NCBI GenBank assembly: GCA_002321395.1
Contig: DCMK01000060.1
Location: 1 to 22,613 of the forward strand
Direction: 5' to 3'
Source: Caryophanales bacterium UBA1624
GTDB lineage: Bacteria > Bacillota_I > Bacilli_A > RFN20 > CAG-826
Length of the DNA stretch: 22,613 nt
The notes beneath the pieces were generated by a model, which worked only from the letters and a program-made list of their open reading frames with translations, was not told where the DNA came from and searched no databases. Below are positions 22,577-22,613 of this stretch, piece by piece (position 1 is the first letter of the stretch; every line of letters begins with the position of its first letter). The position numbers and the translations under genes were made by a program.

Positions 22577-22613
22577 GCATCCGTAGCCAAGCGGTAAGGC
22601 CAGTGACTGCAAC
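22577..22613 (+). tRNA. tRNA-Cys (anticodon GCA), cut by window end
   Basis: The 5' half is present: acceptor strand GCATCCG, TA, D stem GCC/GGC with loop AAGCGGTAA, anticodon 5' strand AGTGA and loop CTGCAAC containing GCA. The 3' half lies beyond the window, so the acceptor pairing cannot be checked. Confidence 0.85.

Noticed and set aside
22374..22586. 70-codon frame and an overlapping 57-codon TTG frame (22388-22561) after uppP
   Set aside because: The first runs into the tRNA-Cys. The second has a short hydrophobic segment but only a rare start and a poor SD. The gap of about 230 bases holds small hairpins (CGCTTC-TTG-GAAGCG near 22332) but nothing I can call.

Overview
The window looks like a chromosome segment of a moderately GC-rich, low-redundancy Bacillota (Bacilli-like) bacterium. 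The evidence is Gram-positive style Shine-Dalgarno (SD) sequences (AGGAGG type), sigma-A type promoters, lipoprotein signal peptides, CCA-encoding tRNAs, and the polyamine ABC operon potABCD in the order usual for small-genome Firmicutes and Mollicutes relatives. TGA is used as a stop (MATE, Nudix and UppP genes), so the Mycoplasma code does not apply. An uncultured gut Bacilli lineage of the RF39 or Erysipelotrichia-like kind would fit, but that is inference.

Layout. 1-1710 (minus) is the N-terminal 570 residues of a surface lipoprotein with bacterial Ig-like domains, cut by the window edge. 1711-2740 has no convincing protein gene. It holds an AT-rich stretch with an inverted repeat, followed by about 700 bases packed with perfect helices and A-rich loops, best read as a large structured non-coding RNA on the plus strand. 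Next comes a small four-helix membrane protein with a SHOCT tail (2741-3241). 3350-7255 holds a MATE exporter, a TrmH-type RNA methyltransferase, a small nuclease-fold-like protein, a Pr6Pr membrane protein and a Nudix hydrolase. 7292-10625 holds tRNA-His, an Mrp/NBP35 Fe-S carrier ATPase, a DJ-1/PfpI protein, a 53-residue small protein, a pyroglutamyl-peptidase-like protein without its catalytic Cys, an amidohydrolase and tRNA-Gln(CUG). 10727-15726 holds peptidase T, an FtsX-type ABC permease without a nearby ATPase, and a thioredoxin-fold lipoprotein. 16085-21329 is the potABCD operon with an enlarged PotA (two TOBE-like repeats) and an enlarged PotD (acidic insert plus a C-terminal membrane helix). 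UppP follows at 21375-22328, its start codon abutting the pot terminator. The window ends inside a tRNA-Cys.

Two themes stand out. First is the candidate large ornate RNA. Second is a repeated promoter geometry: at least five genes without an SD have a TANAAT-type -10 box ending exactly 6 or 7 bases before the start codon, so their mRNAs should be leaderless, while SD-bearing neighbours have -10 boxes giving leaders of about 15 to 21 bases. Metabolically the window points to peptide use (PepT, Pcp-like, amidohydrolase), polyamine uptake (Pot), undecaprenyl phosphate recycling (UppP) and Fe-S assembly (Mrp).
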